Source: a virus. Taken from it: a stretch of DNA of 64,000 bases. The stretch is from positions 36,624 to 100,623 of IMG/VR virus record IMGVR_UViG_3300013233_000195. One strand, given 5' to 3'. The translations under genes were made by a program, and so were the position numbers. Position 1 is the stretch's first letter. The number at the start of each line of letters is the position of its first letter. Below, in pieces: positions 34,681 to 44,268 of this stretch. Below the pieces are notes generated by a model. It ran no database searches and was not told where the DNA came from. It saw nothing but the letters and a program-made list of their open reading frames with translations.

Positions 34681-36330
34681 CTACTCTGCGTATAGTATAC
34701 CATACAATTGCTCTTTTGTCAAGACCTTTATTTTGAATCCTGCCTCGGATTCGTAGGTTCGCTTGCGGGCCTGGGAGTGCTTCTCCAGAAGTCCTGGGTG
34801 AGAACCTCCCCCTAAGTCCATGAAATCATAGAAGATAGCGGAACTGCCCCGGAGCGTCCGCCCGATCTTTTGAAGGACTGTCTTGCCCGATTTTCCTCCT
34901 GCGGCATTGATAGCAACATCAAGTTCCGGCAGGTCAAAACCTTCGCCAAGCAATGTAGTGACCAAAACCCTTAGTTTGCCCCTTCTGAAATCCTCAATCA
35001 ATTGATTTCTTTTGGCCCTTACTTGTGTGCCATAGGCCCCCTCAGCATAAGCTGAGAAACTAGTAATCTCCTCAATTTGCTGTTTTACTCGATCTACCAA
35101 AACGAGAACCCGGTGGCCCATTTCCGCATGAGCATCTGCAATCTGCGCAATTAGCTGATTCCGGTCTGTATTCCCCTCAATGCCCAGCTTTCTACAAATC
35201 TGAAACCATTCTCCACCAGAGAGCCTTGCCCTGTGCTTCCTCTTAGCAACTCTATCAGCCTCCGCCTTAATCTTTGCAAAGGGAGAGTCGATCTCAATTA
35301 ATCGCACATCAGGAGCTGCGAGGTATCCCTCTTCAATCAGTTCACTAGCGCTTTTCTTATGAAGAACTGGCCCCGTAGCAGCTTCAAGTAGGAATGATGG
35401 TTCTTTAGTAGAGTCATCATAATCATCTCTTAGTGTCGCTGTAAGACCAATTCGATAAGGAGCAGCGATAGCACCTGCGATAAGATACCAAGTATTAGGC
35501 TGTCCATATGTTTTGATCGTTCTATTGCCAACTCGTCGCTTTCTCATACCTCTGCCAACATGGTGGCACTCATCAAGGATTAGTAGCTTGTACTTGTCGG
35601 CTACTTGTCTAATGAAGTCATCTGGAGCAGACTTATACATAAGCCACAAGGAGTCGGCAGTAGAAATAAGAATATCTCGGTCAAGCTCCTTCCAGCCCCC
35701 ACCAAATCGACCAACTTTATTATCTCCAAAGCAGTCTCGCAATACTTGCGAGGTTTGCTTTAATAGTTCCAAGTTTGGCACTAAGTACAGTGTTGGAAGA
35801 CAAAGTTCTCCAATAAGCATTGTAGCTAGAAAGGTTTTGCCTGCTCCCGTCGCATGGAGGACAATACCACAGCGTTCGCTTAGAATGGACTCTAATGCCT
35901 CCTGCTGATAAGGTCTTGGCACTAACTCTGTAGAAGGCATAAGGTCAACTCTGTATGAGTCTACATCCTCTCGACGTTCCGCTACACAAAACTTAGGCCC
36001 CGAAAGAGGCTGTCCCATCATCCCCTTACCAAGAATGTAGAGACCGGGGGGAAAGAACTGTTCTTCACCGTTCTCAGGATAACCTGCCCAAGCGGGCTTT
36101 TCAGGATCAAGGGGATCTTCTAACTCCCGAACCACTTGGGGTAGCAAGCCAATTGGAAATACATCGTCTGCGAAGAGACAATGTGTGACATAAACCTCCT
36201 GAACCTCTCCCCCCACCCTTCTATAGGTATTTGTCCCGTAAGTGCAGAGTTCTCTTATTCTCTTTTTAAAGGCTGTATCGTCTGTTTGTACTAATACCTG
36301 ATTCTCAAAGATCAGCAGGTCTCGGTGCAT
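34681..36330 (-). CDS. SF2 DEAD/DEAH-type helicase
   Basis: 549 aa superfamily II helicase. Motif I is ATGAGKT (residues 160-166), motif II DECHH (253-257), motif III GLTATLR, motif V VTTLLGEGFDLPELDVAI, and motif VI QKIGRTLRG. The N-terminal 135 residues are a separate unrecognised domain. The DECH variant and layout resemble phage UvsW-like or RecG/XPB-type helicases that remodel branched DNA or R-loops. It has its own promoter at 36370, and a promoter for the tRNA array lies in its last codons. Confidence 0.85.
   Translation of the reverse strand: MHRDLLIFENQVLVQTDDTAFKKRIRELCTYGTNTYRRVGGEVQEVYVTHCLFADDVFPIGLLPQVVRELEDPLDPEKPAWAGYPENGEEQFFPPGLYILGKGMMGQPLSGPKFCVAERREDVDSYRVDLMPSTELVPRPYQQEALESILSERCGIVLHATGAGKTFLATMLIGELCLPTLYLVPNLELLKQTSQVLRDCFGDNKVGRFGGGWKELDRDILISTADSLWLMYKSAPDDFIRQVADKYKLLILDECHHVGRGMRKRRVGNRTIKTYGQPNTWYLIAGAIAAPYRIGLTATLRDDYDDSTKEPSFLLEAATGPVLHKKSASELIEEGYLAAPDVRLIEIDSPFAKIKAEADRVAKRKHRARLSGGEWFQICRKLGIEGNTDRNQLIAQIADAHAEMGHRVLVLVDRVKQQIEEITSFSAYAEGAYGTQVRAKRNQLIEDFRRGKLRVLVTTLLGEGFDLPELDVAINAAGGKSGKTVLQKIGRTLRGSSAIFYDFMDLGGGSHPGLLEKHSQARKRTYESEAGFKIKVLTKEQLYGILYAE
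34694..34722 (-). promoter_or_regulatory. Sigma70 promoter inside helicase 3' end
   Basis: Minus strand TTGACA (34717-34722), 17-bp spacer, TATACT (34694-34699) with TGG. It overlaps the helicase stop region and would start the tRNA array transcript (34668 leftward). Confidence 0.75.
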
Positions 36331-36369
36331 AAGTGGCTCCTTTGAATGGCGTAGCGGTCAACGGTCGGC

Positions 36370-36398
36370 ATTGTACCACGACGGCGGAGCGATGTCAA
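36370..36398 (-). promoter_or_regulatory. Sigma70 promoter for helicase
   Basis: Minus strand TTGACA (36393-36398), 17-bp spacer, TACAAT (36370-36375) with TGG; 40 bp before the helicase start. Confidence 0.85.
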
Positions 36399-36418
36399 GC
36401 ACTTTTTTCCCTTCCTTG

Positions 36419-37201
36419 TTAGGGCAGCTTGACGGCTCGGAACGAGGCTTTCGACCGCAGCCGGGAGTAGTTCCGGGGGGGCACGATGTCAAGCCTCGAC
36501 ACGTCATCCTCGGGATTGCTTCTGTCGGAAGCTCCCTTGAAAATAAAGTTATCTACCCAATAAGAGCCCCCACTACCCGATGCGATTGAAGTAGGACCAA
36601 ACTCCACTTTCTTCATTCCTTCATTAGTTGTACCCTTTACGGTCCACAGGGAGAAGGCGGTTTCTCCATTGATCCACACAGCCATTCCCCCATCACCATC
36701 AATGGCATCATAGTTTGACCGCCACTGAACTTCTATTTGGTAAAAGACATTTCTCTTCAATACTGGGCGATCTGTTACTACAGATGGGTAGTTTTGCCAT
36801 GTACTACCTTTCAGACGGGAGTATACGCGAATCGTGCCATCACTATGCCCATAAAGGCGAAGGAGGGCTTTTGCCGATCCAGAAGCATTTTTCATCCTTA
36901 GAATGTTGAAGTAACCACCAGAAGCCAGGGTGAAGGTAGAGCCAAGTTTAATAGCGAAACGCATGAAGATTAGATCTGCGTCGGTACTAAACTCTGTCGT
37001 TGCATCTTCTCCAACATAGGTAGCACTCGTATCATTGATATCAAATTGCAAGGAGCGATTTGTCTTACCTCCCCACATGAACACATCCTTTGCAGTTGAG
37101 TTGTCAGAGATAGCAGTAGTACCTGGAACACTGTTAATGCCCCAATCTTGTGTGTATTCTGTATCTGTATTAGTAATTCTTGTAAAAGCTACTCTAGTCA
37201 T
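36419..37201 (-). CDS. Concanavalin A-like lectin-fold tail protein
   Basis: 260 aa with a jelly-roll/LamG-like strand pattern: LIFMRFAIKLGSTFTLASGG, then FYQIEVQWRSN, then GGMAVWINGETAF and GGSYWVDNFIF. Such domains bind carbohydrate in phage tail fibres and accessory tail proteins. It is the last gene of the structural operon, and its start overlaps the stop of the large tail protein. Probably receptor or glycan binding (inferred). Confidence 0.7.
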   Translation of the reverse strand: MTRVAFTRITNTDTEYTQDWGINSVPGTTAISDNSTAKDVFMWGGKTNRSLQFDINDTSATYVGEDATTEFSTDADLIFMRFAIKLGSTFTLASGGYFNILRMKNASGSAKALLRLYGHSDGTIRVYSRLKGSTWQNYPSVVTDRPVLKRNVFYQIEVQWRSNYDAIDGDGGMAVWINGETAFSLWTVKGTTNEGMKKVEFGPTSIASGSGGSYWVDNFIFKGASDRSNPEDDVSRLDIVPPRNYSRLRSKASFRAVKLP

Positions 37202-40200
37202 TAGATCCCCTCAATTGTTCTGAGAGTGAAGGTTGATGTGCCTCTAGAGAGATTATGAACAATCTTCTTTGGGTAGCCGGTTACTGCGTTGTTTTCAAAG
37301 CCTGAGAACATCACAGGATCTACAATCTTGAGCTGTGTAGCCGCCCCATTCTCATCAAGAATGCCCAACCAAGGAAGAAGGGGAGTTGTAACCTTTAGCT
37401 CTAAGTGTGGCTCATAGAGAGCATCTGCAATGTCTGTGGCTAAGTCCTTTGCCTGTGTATAATAAATGAACTTATTATTGACCTTTAGCTCCTTTTCACC
37501 ATACCTACTAATACTAGTAGAACGGATAACGGACACTCTATTGAAGTCTTGCTGGTTTAGTTCCACACCTGGGAAGGTTAGACTAACTCTATCTCCCTCT
37601 TTCCATAGAAGTTTTGCATCCTGAATAACTCCGTTTTCATCTCTTGGACCGGGGAACTTAATATAGGCTCCACTCTCCCCAAGAGGGTAGAAGGCATCAT
37701 AGGCCCCCAGATGAATGAAGGGCTCAATTGATATTGGTCCCTCACTAAGTGAGACATTATCAAGGAGTGCCACTGGTCCCAAGTGGCTTTCACGGAGAAC
37801 TGCAATGCGGATTTCAACTCGCACATTTCGAGTAGTTCCCGAAGCCTGTGTTGTAAATTGCCCCTGAAGGCGAGTCCAACGCCCCTGAATAGAATGAGAA
37901 GTGAGAGCATAAGAAGCCCCATTATCAATATCATAAATAGCTATAGAGAGGACACCACCGGGGTCATTCGGAGGAGTGTTTGTAGTTCCTGGTTGAGTAA
38001 CTATTTTACTCCAGAAACTCCAAGAGTGTAATGTGTTAGAAGCAACAACAACATCTTGACGAACATATCCAAAAGATAAACCACTGGTGTAAAATGCCTG
38101 CATTTGTAGACTATTTCGACCATTAATAAAATCTTCCGTATTTGCAGTTAGGAGAACACTACTATGGTCCGTCCATCCCACAAACTCAAAGTTAGTTGAA
38201 TCTCTTCCTTGAGAATACTCCATTACTGGATTCTCAATAAAGTTTCCAACTTCCCCACTCCAGCCAGATGACCCCTCAACAACCTCAATGAGATCTCCCT
38301 GTGCAAAGGTGTCCGTAAATGCAGAAGAAATCTCCACCTGATTTAGTGTGATTTGCGCGTCTGTGGGTGTTGTTTTAACAGTAGCAGTAGCAGTAACCTC
38401 GCTATCTCCAACAGTTTTGTGGGCTTTAAGAGCATCTCCCCTAGCTATAGACTCTACTCCTGAAGAAAGTGTTACTGTTGTTCCTCCGGTATAAGCACTT
38501 CCAAAACTTGTAGACCAGCTCACATCATGCTGTAAAAATTCAAAGAGTGGCGAGTCAAGAGATTGCTCCCTTGAAGATGAAACATATCCCCCCTGACTAC
38601 ACTTCAGTTCTATTGCCATTTTTCTTCGGTTATCCTGAGTTAATTCCACCTCAACCTGATCAAGACTGCCTTCTTCGTCAGATCTAGGCTTTGCTAGAAC
38701 TTCTCCTGAGGGCTCGCCTAATAGTGTACCATAGGGTGTAACAGTAATTTTGTTCTTAATCTCCGTATAACCAAAAGTTTCTGTGAGGTCTACTAACAAA
38801 TCTGTTGTATTGACTCCATTACTATAAGAGCCTATTGTGTAGGTTGGTGAAGCAGTCTCAGGTCGTGGGACTACAAAGAAGTCTCCGTTGGCATCGAAAC
38901 CTCCTACATGATTTGTAGGAGCCACCAACTGGCTAATTGCTTGCCATTTGTTCATTCCAGAGAACTCTGCAAGAGGCACGCGATCAGCCAAGTAAGAGTC
39001 GTACTTGAATAGCCTCCAATTTCCCATTGTGAAGTTCTGCTCATCCTCTTGGTGAGTAGCATACCTGTTTGGTGTAGGACTCGTAATACCCCACAAGATG
39101 GTAGATCCTGCCCGAGTGTCTTCATCAAGAGCTAGTGTTGGCGTTGCAAGATATAGGTCTGTAAAATCTGCGATAGTACCATCACTAAGAATCTGTGGCG
39201 CTGGATAAGGAGGAAGGCCGTTCGCAGGCCAAGTCCACTTATAGAGTTTACCAGAACCACCCTCCATAAAGTAAACATCTCTAGCAGAGCTATAGTCATC
39301 AGTACCCGTATAAGCACTTGTGATTCCATAGAAGGGAAATGGCCCACGAATAATCGTATAAGAAGAGCCCATCCAGTCAGGCCCAACCTGGACCTCTAAA
39401 CCAAAAGGATTTCCAGTATTAAGTTCTTGTCTAAAGAAGGTAGAAGTTAGAAAGCGTAAGCCCGACATACCTGTTACATAGTAGGGGGCTCCAGCCTCAA
39501 GAAATGATTGTCCTGAGTTTGCGTTCCAGCGAGCACCACTTAAATAACCCAGAGAGTAGGAGTAATAAGCACCATATTGTACACTTTCTACAGGCGGAGA
39601 AACAAGATTTGCGTCTTGATCTAATCTGACAACTCCATATAGGAAGATATAGTCGGTTCCTAGAATCTGAGTAGCAACCATAGCCATTGGGTCTGGTTCA
39701 GCAGCATGAGAAGCTGCGCCCATATAGCTTGGAAGATCACCAATTTTCACGGAGGAGCCGGAGCCCGCAGCGGTCGCTGGCACATCCCAGCGGTATAGTT
39801 CATATTTTTTCCCATAAGGAGTTGAAGTATCATCAACAAAACGAGTATAAAGAATGTAACCTTTCCCATTTGTTCCCTGGGAGGGATAGAAAGCAACCGC
39901 ACCTCTTTGCCCCTCAGAAAAGCGAAGACCCATTTCTGGAGCAGTCATTGAGTTCCCATAGTTTCTTGTAGAAAATCCCTCAAAGTATCCCTTAGGAGCA
40001 TACGTGGGCAAAACCTGCCATAGAGGATCTTGAGCAGGAACAGTATCATCTCCAGTTGTACTAACCATGTCTCCCTGATTCCAGTCCTGCAAACTCCGTA
40101 GCTGAATTTCTGGATTCATGTCTAGGGATGAGTTATCCTTTGCATACTCGTAGTCTAACCACTGTCTATAGGGCAGAGCTAAGTTCTCCCCCGAACGATA

Positions 40201-41346
40201 TATCCATGAGAGCCCAGTCTCCGACCAATGGTTCCCCCAAATAAATGCACCACCGGACAGATTAGTTGTTGTGCCACAATCTCGATAAGAGAATAGTCCT
40301 GGAAAGTAGTTTCCTAAACTCCCATTGGAGGAAAGTGTGGTTCCATCATAAGTATAAACATAGGCAAGAACATTCCTATCCGGCTGAGTAAAATTCTTAC
40401 CTACGGGAGCATCAGTAACGAGTAAGTGCAGCCAGCCAGTCGCCTGATTTAGCCACATTCTCGTGATGTGATAGTTAGCATGAGTTGTTCCTACCTTGGT
40501 ATACTTGTCCAACGAAGGCTGATAGTACCACAACTCCTCACCACAGCCAATCCATAGAGCAGTTGTAGAGCCCACAGTTCCCCACACACAGGCTTCGGGG
40601 ATCTTTCTAAGCTGATTCCACTTAGTTCCATCCCACTCAGGAGGAGTTCCCAGAGAGGAGATTCGGAAAGAGCCATCCGCAGTGGGTGTTTCTAGAGCAA
40701 CTGGTATGTTGTATGTTGTTGGTAAAACTCCCGAAGAGTCTCCAAAGTCTGTTGCGAGGAGCTTCTTAATAAGAGCACTCCTTGAGACCATTTCCCACCA
40801 GTCTCTACCATCCTTGACGCTCTCTGCCTGCCCCTCCTGGAGCTTCCAAGCTAGTGACTTTAACTTGAACGTCACCTTTTGATTCTTTCTTTGGAAGGAA
40901 ACGTCCTTAATGACTACCGTAGCCATTGGCAGGTGCTCTGGAGATCCTCCTTGCGTTGGATACACCTTGAGCACTATACGGAGCTTTCTATTTGCCCAGT
41001 TAATCATTGTTCCAGTGATAGTAGTTCCAAAGACTGGAGTAGAGTTATCTACAGTCTTTAATCCAGAAGGCAAGGGAAGGGTAGTGAAGAACCCCGAGCT
41101 ATTGTTAAAGGTTAACGAAGAAGTGGAGCTGAGGAAGGTTCCGCTTGTTCCTCCTCTACCAACGGTCTTTTCAACTGCATGTGTGACGGAACCAATTCTT
41201 TGTGCAAGATCCCTTCCCTTGTTTTCTAGATAGTCTGTAAGATCTACCCAGGCTCCATTATCGTCCTCAATCCACACCATGGGAACATAGGAAGCCTTAC
41301 GACTTTCAAAGTCTGCTTTTAGCTGGTCAGATGCTGTAACTGACAT
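37201..41346 (-). CDS. Large tail protein (tail tip or fibre)
   Basis: 1,381 aa. Tail-module position (last large gene) and sequence suggest a tail-tip, baseplate or central fibre protein. Residues 1-190 look like a structured adaptor (WIEDDNGAWVDLTDYLENKG). Residues 200-740 are Trp/Tyr/Gly-rich repeats of a beta-propeller type. About 1,090-1,240 resemble a carbohydrate-binding jelly roll (NFEFVGWTDHSS onward). No catalytic motif was recognised. The stop overlaps the start of the lectin-fold gene. Confidence 0.65.
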   Translation of the reverse strand: MSVTASDQLKADFESRKASYVPMVWIEDDNGAWVDLTDYLENKGRDLAQRIGSVTHAVEKTVGRGGTSGTFLSSTSSLTFNNSSGFFTTLPLPSGLKTVDNSTPVFGTTITGTMINWANRKLRIVLKVYPTQGGSPEHLPMATVVIKDVSFQRKNQKVTFKLKSLAWKLQEGQAESVKDGRDWWEMVSRSALIKKLLATDFGDSSGVLPTTYNIPVALETPTADGSFRISSLGTPPEWDGTKWNQLRKIPEACVWGTVGSTTALWIGCGEELWYYQPSLDKYTKVGTTHANYHITRMWLNQATGWLHLLVTDAPVGKNFTQPDRNVLAYVYTYDGTTLSSNGSLGNYFPGLFSYRDCGTTTNLSGGAFIWGNHWSETGLSWIYRSGENLALPYRQWLDYEYAKDNSSLDMNPEIQLRSLQDWNQGDMVSTTGDDTVPAQDPLWQVLPTYAPKGYFEGFSTRNYGNSMTAPEMGLRFSEGQRGAVAFYPSQGTNGKGYILYTRFVDDTSTPYGKKYELYRWDVPATAAGSGSSVKIGDLPSYMGAASHAAEPDPMAMVATQILGTDYIFLYGVVRLDQDANLVSPPVESVQYGAYYSYSLGYLSGARWNANSGQSFLEAGAPYYVTGMSGLRFLTSTFFRQELNTGNPFGLEVQVGPDWMGSSYTIIRGPFPFYGITSAYTGTDDYSSARDVYFMEGGSGKLYKWTWPANGLPPYPAPQILSDGTIADFTDLYLATPTLALDEDTRAGSTILWGITSPTPNRYATHQEDEQNFTMGNWRLFKYDSYLADRVPLAEFSGMNKWQAISQLVAPTNHVGGFDANGDFFVVPRPETASPTYTIGSYSNGVNTTDLLVDLTETFGYTEIKNKITVTPYGTLLGEPSGEVLAKPRSDEEGSLDQVEVELTQDNRRKMAIELKCSQGGYVSSSREQSLDSPLFEFLQHDVSWSTSFGSAYTGGTTVTLSSGVESIARGDALKAHKTVGDSEVTATATVKTTPTDAQITLNQVEISSAFTDTFAQGDLIEVVEGSSGWSGEVGNFIENPVMEYSQGRDSTNFEFVGWTDHSSVLLTANTEDFINGRNSLQMQAFYTSGLSFGYVRQDVVVASNTLHSWSFWSKIVTQPGTTNTPPNDPGGVLSIAIYDIDNGASYALTSHSIQGRWTRLQGQFTTQASGTTRNVRVEIRIAVLRESHLGPVALLDNVSLSEGPISIEPFIHLGAYDAFYPLGESGAYIKFPGPRDENGVIQDAKLLWKEGDRVSLTFPGVELNQQDFNRVSVIRSTSISRYGEKELKVNNKFIYYTQAKDLATDIADALYEPHLELKVTTPLLPWLGILDENGAATQLKIVDPVMFSGFENNAVTGYPKKIVHNLSRGTSTFTLRTIEGI

Positions 41347-41358
41347 AATTCATCTCCC

Positions 41359-42837
41359 CTATGGGATTGCCGAGATAAAGGTAAGTGTTACGTTTGTCTT
41401 ATCTAAGTCTGCTGCAAGGTTCTTTGATCTGCTTCCAATGATAAGGTTTCCAATGAGCACAGGAGGAACTCCGACAAGATAAGGATGAAGAGTTAGCATG
41501 TGCCCTCTTCGTTGCCAATCAAGGAGTCTCTCTAGTGCTCGATACATGCTGTTTGGGATGTATGCAAAGGTAGCAGAGAGCTGAACAAAGTTTTGTCTTC
41601 CAGGATCTCCAAGAGAGGAGAATGCTCTTAGCGTTCGATCCCCTAGAGCCAGGATTTTGTTATTGTCTATATAGGTGAACTGAATAGAGTTGACCTGTGG
41701 ATACTCAGGAAACTCGTAGTAACCTTTATACTTCACAAGAGGACTTCCTACAGGGTAGTCGTGACTGCCCAACCCACCATTGGTATTCCCAAATGTGATC
41801 TCTCCAGTTGTGTTATTTATCGCTGTTATTGTCCTTCGCTCGCCCCAATTAGAGGAACCTACCGGAGACCCACTTATCATAGACAAGTACACATCGTCGT
41901 TTACAGCGAACTCCTGTGGATCAAAGACTGTAAATACCGAGAAGGAGCCTGATGTTGGCTTTGCAACAGCAGTATAGGCTTCTACACCAGTAGCATGTTC
42001 AGCCCATACTTGTCCGAGAAGAAGCTGCCCACTCAGACTTCCTCCTGCTGTCGCTAAAATCAGTTGATGGGGAGTTAAGGAGGGGATATAGTCCCCACTA
42101 GACTCCATAACAGATGTAGTCGTGGCCCGTGTCCAAGGAGTAACAGTAGCTCCATCTGTGTCATAATCATGAAGAGACGGAGCTGATCCTGTCCCATAGT
42201 TTGAAGCAGAATCCAGAACATGGTTTCGTCCAGTTACCCCTCCCGATGGATAAAGAGTCCAACCATCTCCAGATAGTGGAGAAGAGTTGTACCAACCCCA
42301 GTAAACACCACAGCGGTAGATTCTATGAATTCTAAGAGACTCGTCTCTACAGCGAACAGACACATTTCCTGATGAAGCGGACAAAGTATATGCTTGAAAA
42401 TATGGTGAAAATGGACCTCCCATAGACGCTTTTGCATGATAGCTGTCTTCTGGGGTGATACCTTTTGGTATTAGAGTGCTCAGTGAAGAGGTTGCATAAC
42501 CAGCGGCTTGATTAGAACCGTAGCAATACACTACATCTCCACTAGCAAAAGCAGAGCCGAGAGTAGCATCAAGAGTTACCAAGTCTGTAGAGGTGTCTAC
42601 AGAGACTACATATCGAACAATGTTAGTGCCTGCTGCGGAGGAGTCTGTGCTGGGACCAATATGAACAGCGTCACCAATACGCAAGTTCTCTGTGCTGCTG
42701 CCCGACAGATCTATAATGTTTGTTGCTGCTGTATGTGCTCCACTTAAGGTTGTAGCAATCCGCCATCCCTCTTGTGGGATACTGTTTGCCATATTTATGG
42801 CAACTCCCATTTCCCACAGTTTGTATGAAGTGGACAT
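41359..42837 (-). CDS. Tail protein, paralogue B
   Basis: 492 aa. Beta-rich. It shares with the adjacent 42840 gene the opening (ATNIIDLSG / TDIITINET type), a middle strand pattern and the end MYRALERLLDWQRRGHMLTLHP versus MYLRLLDLKAWQDRGNLLTFHP. These are duplicated tail or distal-tail components. Function beyond tail structure is not evident. Confidence 0.65.
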   Translation of the reverse strand: MSTSYKLWEMGVAINMANSIPQEGWRIATTLSGAHTAATNIIDLSGSSTENLRIGDAVHIGPSTDSSAAGTNIVRYVVSVDTSTDLVTLDATLGSAFASGDVVYCYGSNQAAGYATSSLSTLIPKGITPEDSYHAKASMGGPFSPYFQAYTLSASSGNVSVRCRDESLRIHRIYRCGVYWGWYNSSPLSGDGWTLYPSGGVTGRNHVLDSASNYGTGSAPSLHDYDTDGATVTPWTRATTTSVMESSGDYIPSLTPHQLILATAGGSLSGQLLLGQVWAEHATGVEAYTAVAKPTSGSFSVFTVFDPQEFAVNDDVYLSMISGSPVGSSNWGERRTITAINNTTGEITFGNTNGGLGSHDYPVGSPLVKYKGYYEFPEYPQVNSIQFTYIDNNKILALGDRTLRAFSSLGDPGRQNFVQLSATFAYIPNSMYRALERLLDWQRRGHMLTLHPYLVGVPPVLIGNLIIGSRSKNLAADLDKTNVTLTFISAIP

Positions 42838-42839
42838 GT

Positions 42840-44255
42840 CTACACCATCTCTCTAAAGGAGAAATTGAAACTTGTTTTTCCAGTATGCCAAGATGGCCCC
42901 TTTTTAATACCTGAGAGAAACATCTTCCCAACCATAACTTGTGGATACTCCGCGACAAAGGGATGGAAGGTTAGGAGATTGCCTCGATCTTGCCAAGCCT
43001 TTAGATCTAAGAGCCTCAAATACATGTCTTCAGGGACATCTTGGAAATAGCATGAGAATGTTCCCTTTTTAGTCCTCTCCAACTCATCATAGTTGCCCAG
43101 CAAACGTCGTGTTCCACTTCCAAGAACTATCTGCTTTGGGTCAGTCAACTGGTATGATAATGAGCCCATCATAGGGTATTCGGTAAACTCATAGTAACCA
43201 CCATTGATAGCAAAAACTGGAGCGTTTACCAAATAAGTGTTAGTTGGAGCAGAAGTAAGAACAATTGTATTGCTGTCAGGTATACTACTAATTGTAAGCC
43301 TTTCCGCTGCCTTGTTCTTATCACTAAATAGCCAAACTTCGTCTGCTGCTGAAAAGTTTGAGGAGTCCCACACATCAAGAGTCATGCCCGTTGTGAGGGG
43401 AGTTCTTAGTCCCGTCTTCTCTTTTGTCACTCCCAGCGCGTGTTCAAAGATTACTGCACCAAGATGTGCATAGTAGTCTGCTGTATCCCCAGTATCATAT
43501 ACACGAACATTCACATAGGCCCACGAAGAATCAGTTATCTCGGCAAGAAAGTCTTGTGGACGTGCTGCCATAGCTTCAACACGATTGAATAAGTCTCCTA
43601 GCAGCCTACCGGACCCAGATGTTGAAGACAGAGAAAACATGTCTCTGCCTGCACCTAAGTTTCCTAGCTGACAAACTATGACGGAGCCAGCATTACCAAC
43701 AGTATTTACATACCCATTAATCAACATTGTAGCTCGGTATTGAGCATAGTATATATCATTCAAGTCTATGTGATGCTTGATGCCTGCAAGGGTTTTATAG
43801 AATCGGAAAAGGGCTCCACCAGATTGCCTTCCTCTCACTCCACCAGCCCACAGGGAGGTTGCTGGGTCCATTCCAAGAAACTCTGTCTCTTGTGTGGAGT
43901 CATATTCAATCCAACCAGCGGGACGATAGGAACCCACCAGAGTTACAGTATCGCCGGAATTATAGGAATATGACAACACAGAGTCAAGAGTTACTGAAGT
44001 TCCCGATACTGCAGAGACCTTCCTAGTTTCTTGCTTCCCTGTATAGGCGGAACTAGTATTAGAGCTAGCTCCAATAACCACCTTATCTTGGATTCCACCA
44101 TATTTTGAGAAATCTGTTTCATTGATAGTGATGATGTCCGTTCCAGCAGTTATGTTAGCACTAAGAGTGAAAGTGCTAACTTCCTTCTTAGCGAAGTTCC
44201 AGTTCTCTAGAGGAAGCCACACTCCCATTTGAAAGTATCCATTTGCTGCGGACAT
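42840..44255 (-). CDS. Tail protein, paralogue A
   Basis: 471 aa, directly after the tape measure gene, the usual place of distal tail (Dit) or tail-tip proteins. It is paralogous to the next gene, with similar ends and the motif YYEFTEYPMMGSLSYQLTD versus YYEFPEYPQVNSIQFTYID. Probably tail-tip or Dit-like; inferred from order. Confidence 0.65.
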   Translation of the reverse strand: MSAANGYFQMGVWLPLENWNFAKKEVSTFTLSANITAGTDIITINETDFSKYGGIQDKVVIGASSNTSSAYTGKQETRKVSAVSGTSVTLDSVLSYSYNSGDTVTLVGSYRPAGWIEYDSTQETEFLGMDPATSLWAGGVRGRQSGGALFRFYKTLAGIKHHIDLNDIYYAQYRATMLINGYVNTVGNAGSVIVCQLGNLGAGRDMFSLSSTSGSGRLLGDLFNRVEAMAARPQDFLAEITDSSWAYVNVRVYDTGDTADYYAHLGAVIFEHALGVTKEKTGLRTPLTTGMTLDVWDSSNFSAADEVWLFSDKNKAAERLTISSIPDSNTIVLTSAPTNTYLVNAPVFAINGGYYEFTEYPMMGSLSYQLTDPKQIVLGSGTRRLLGNYDELERTKKGTFSCYFQDVPEDMYLRLLDLKAWQDRGNLLTFHPFVAEYPQVMVGKMFLSGIKKGPSWHTGKTSFNFSFREMV

Positions 44256-44268
44256 ACTCTAGCCCCCT

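Noticed and set aside
36371-41346. Plus-strand ORFs within the tail genes
   Set aside because: They are short, lack ribosome-binding sites and lie wholly opposite long minus-strand structural genes.
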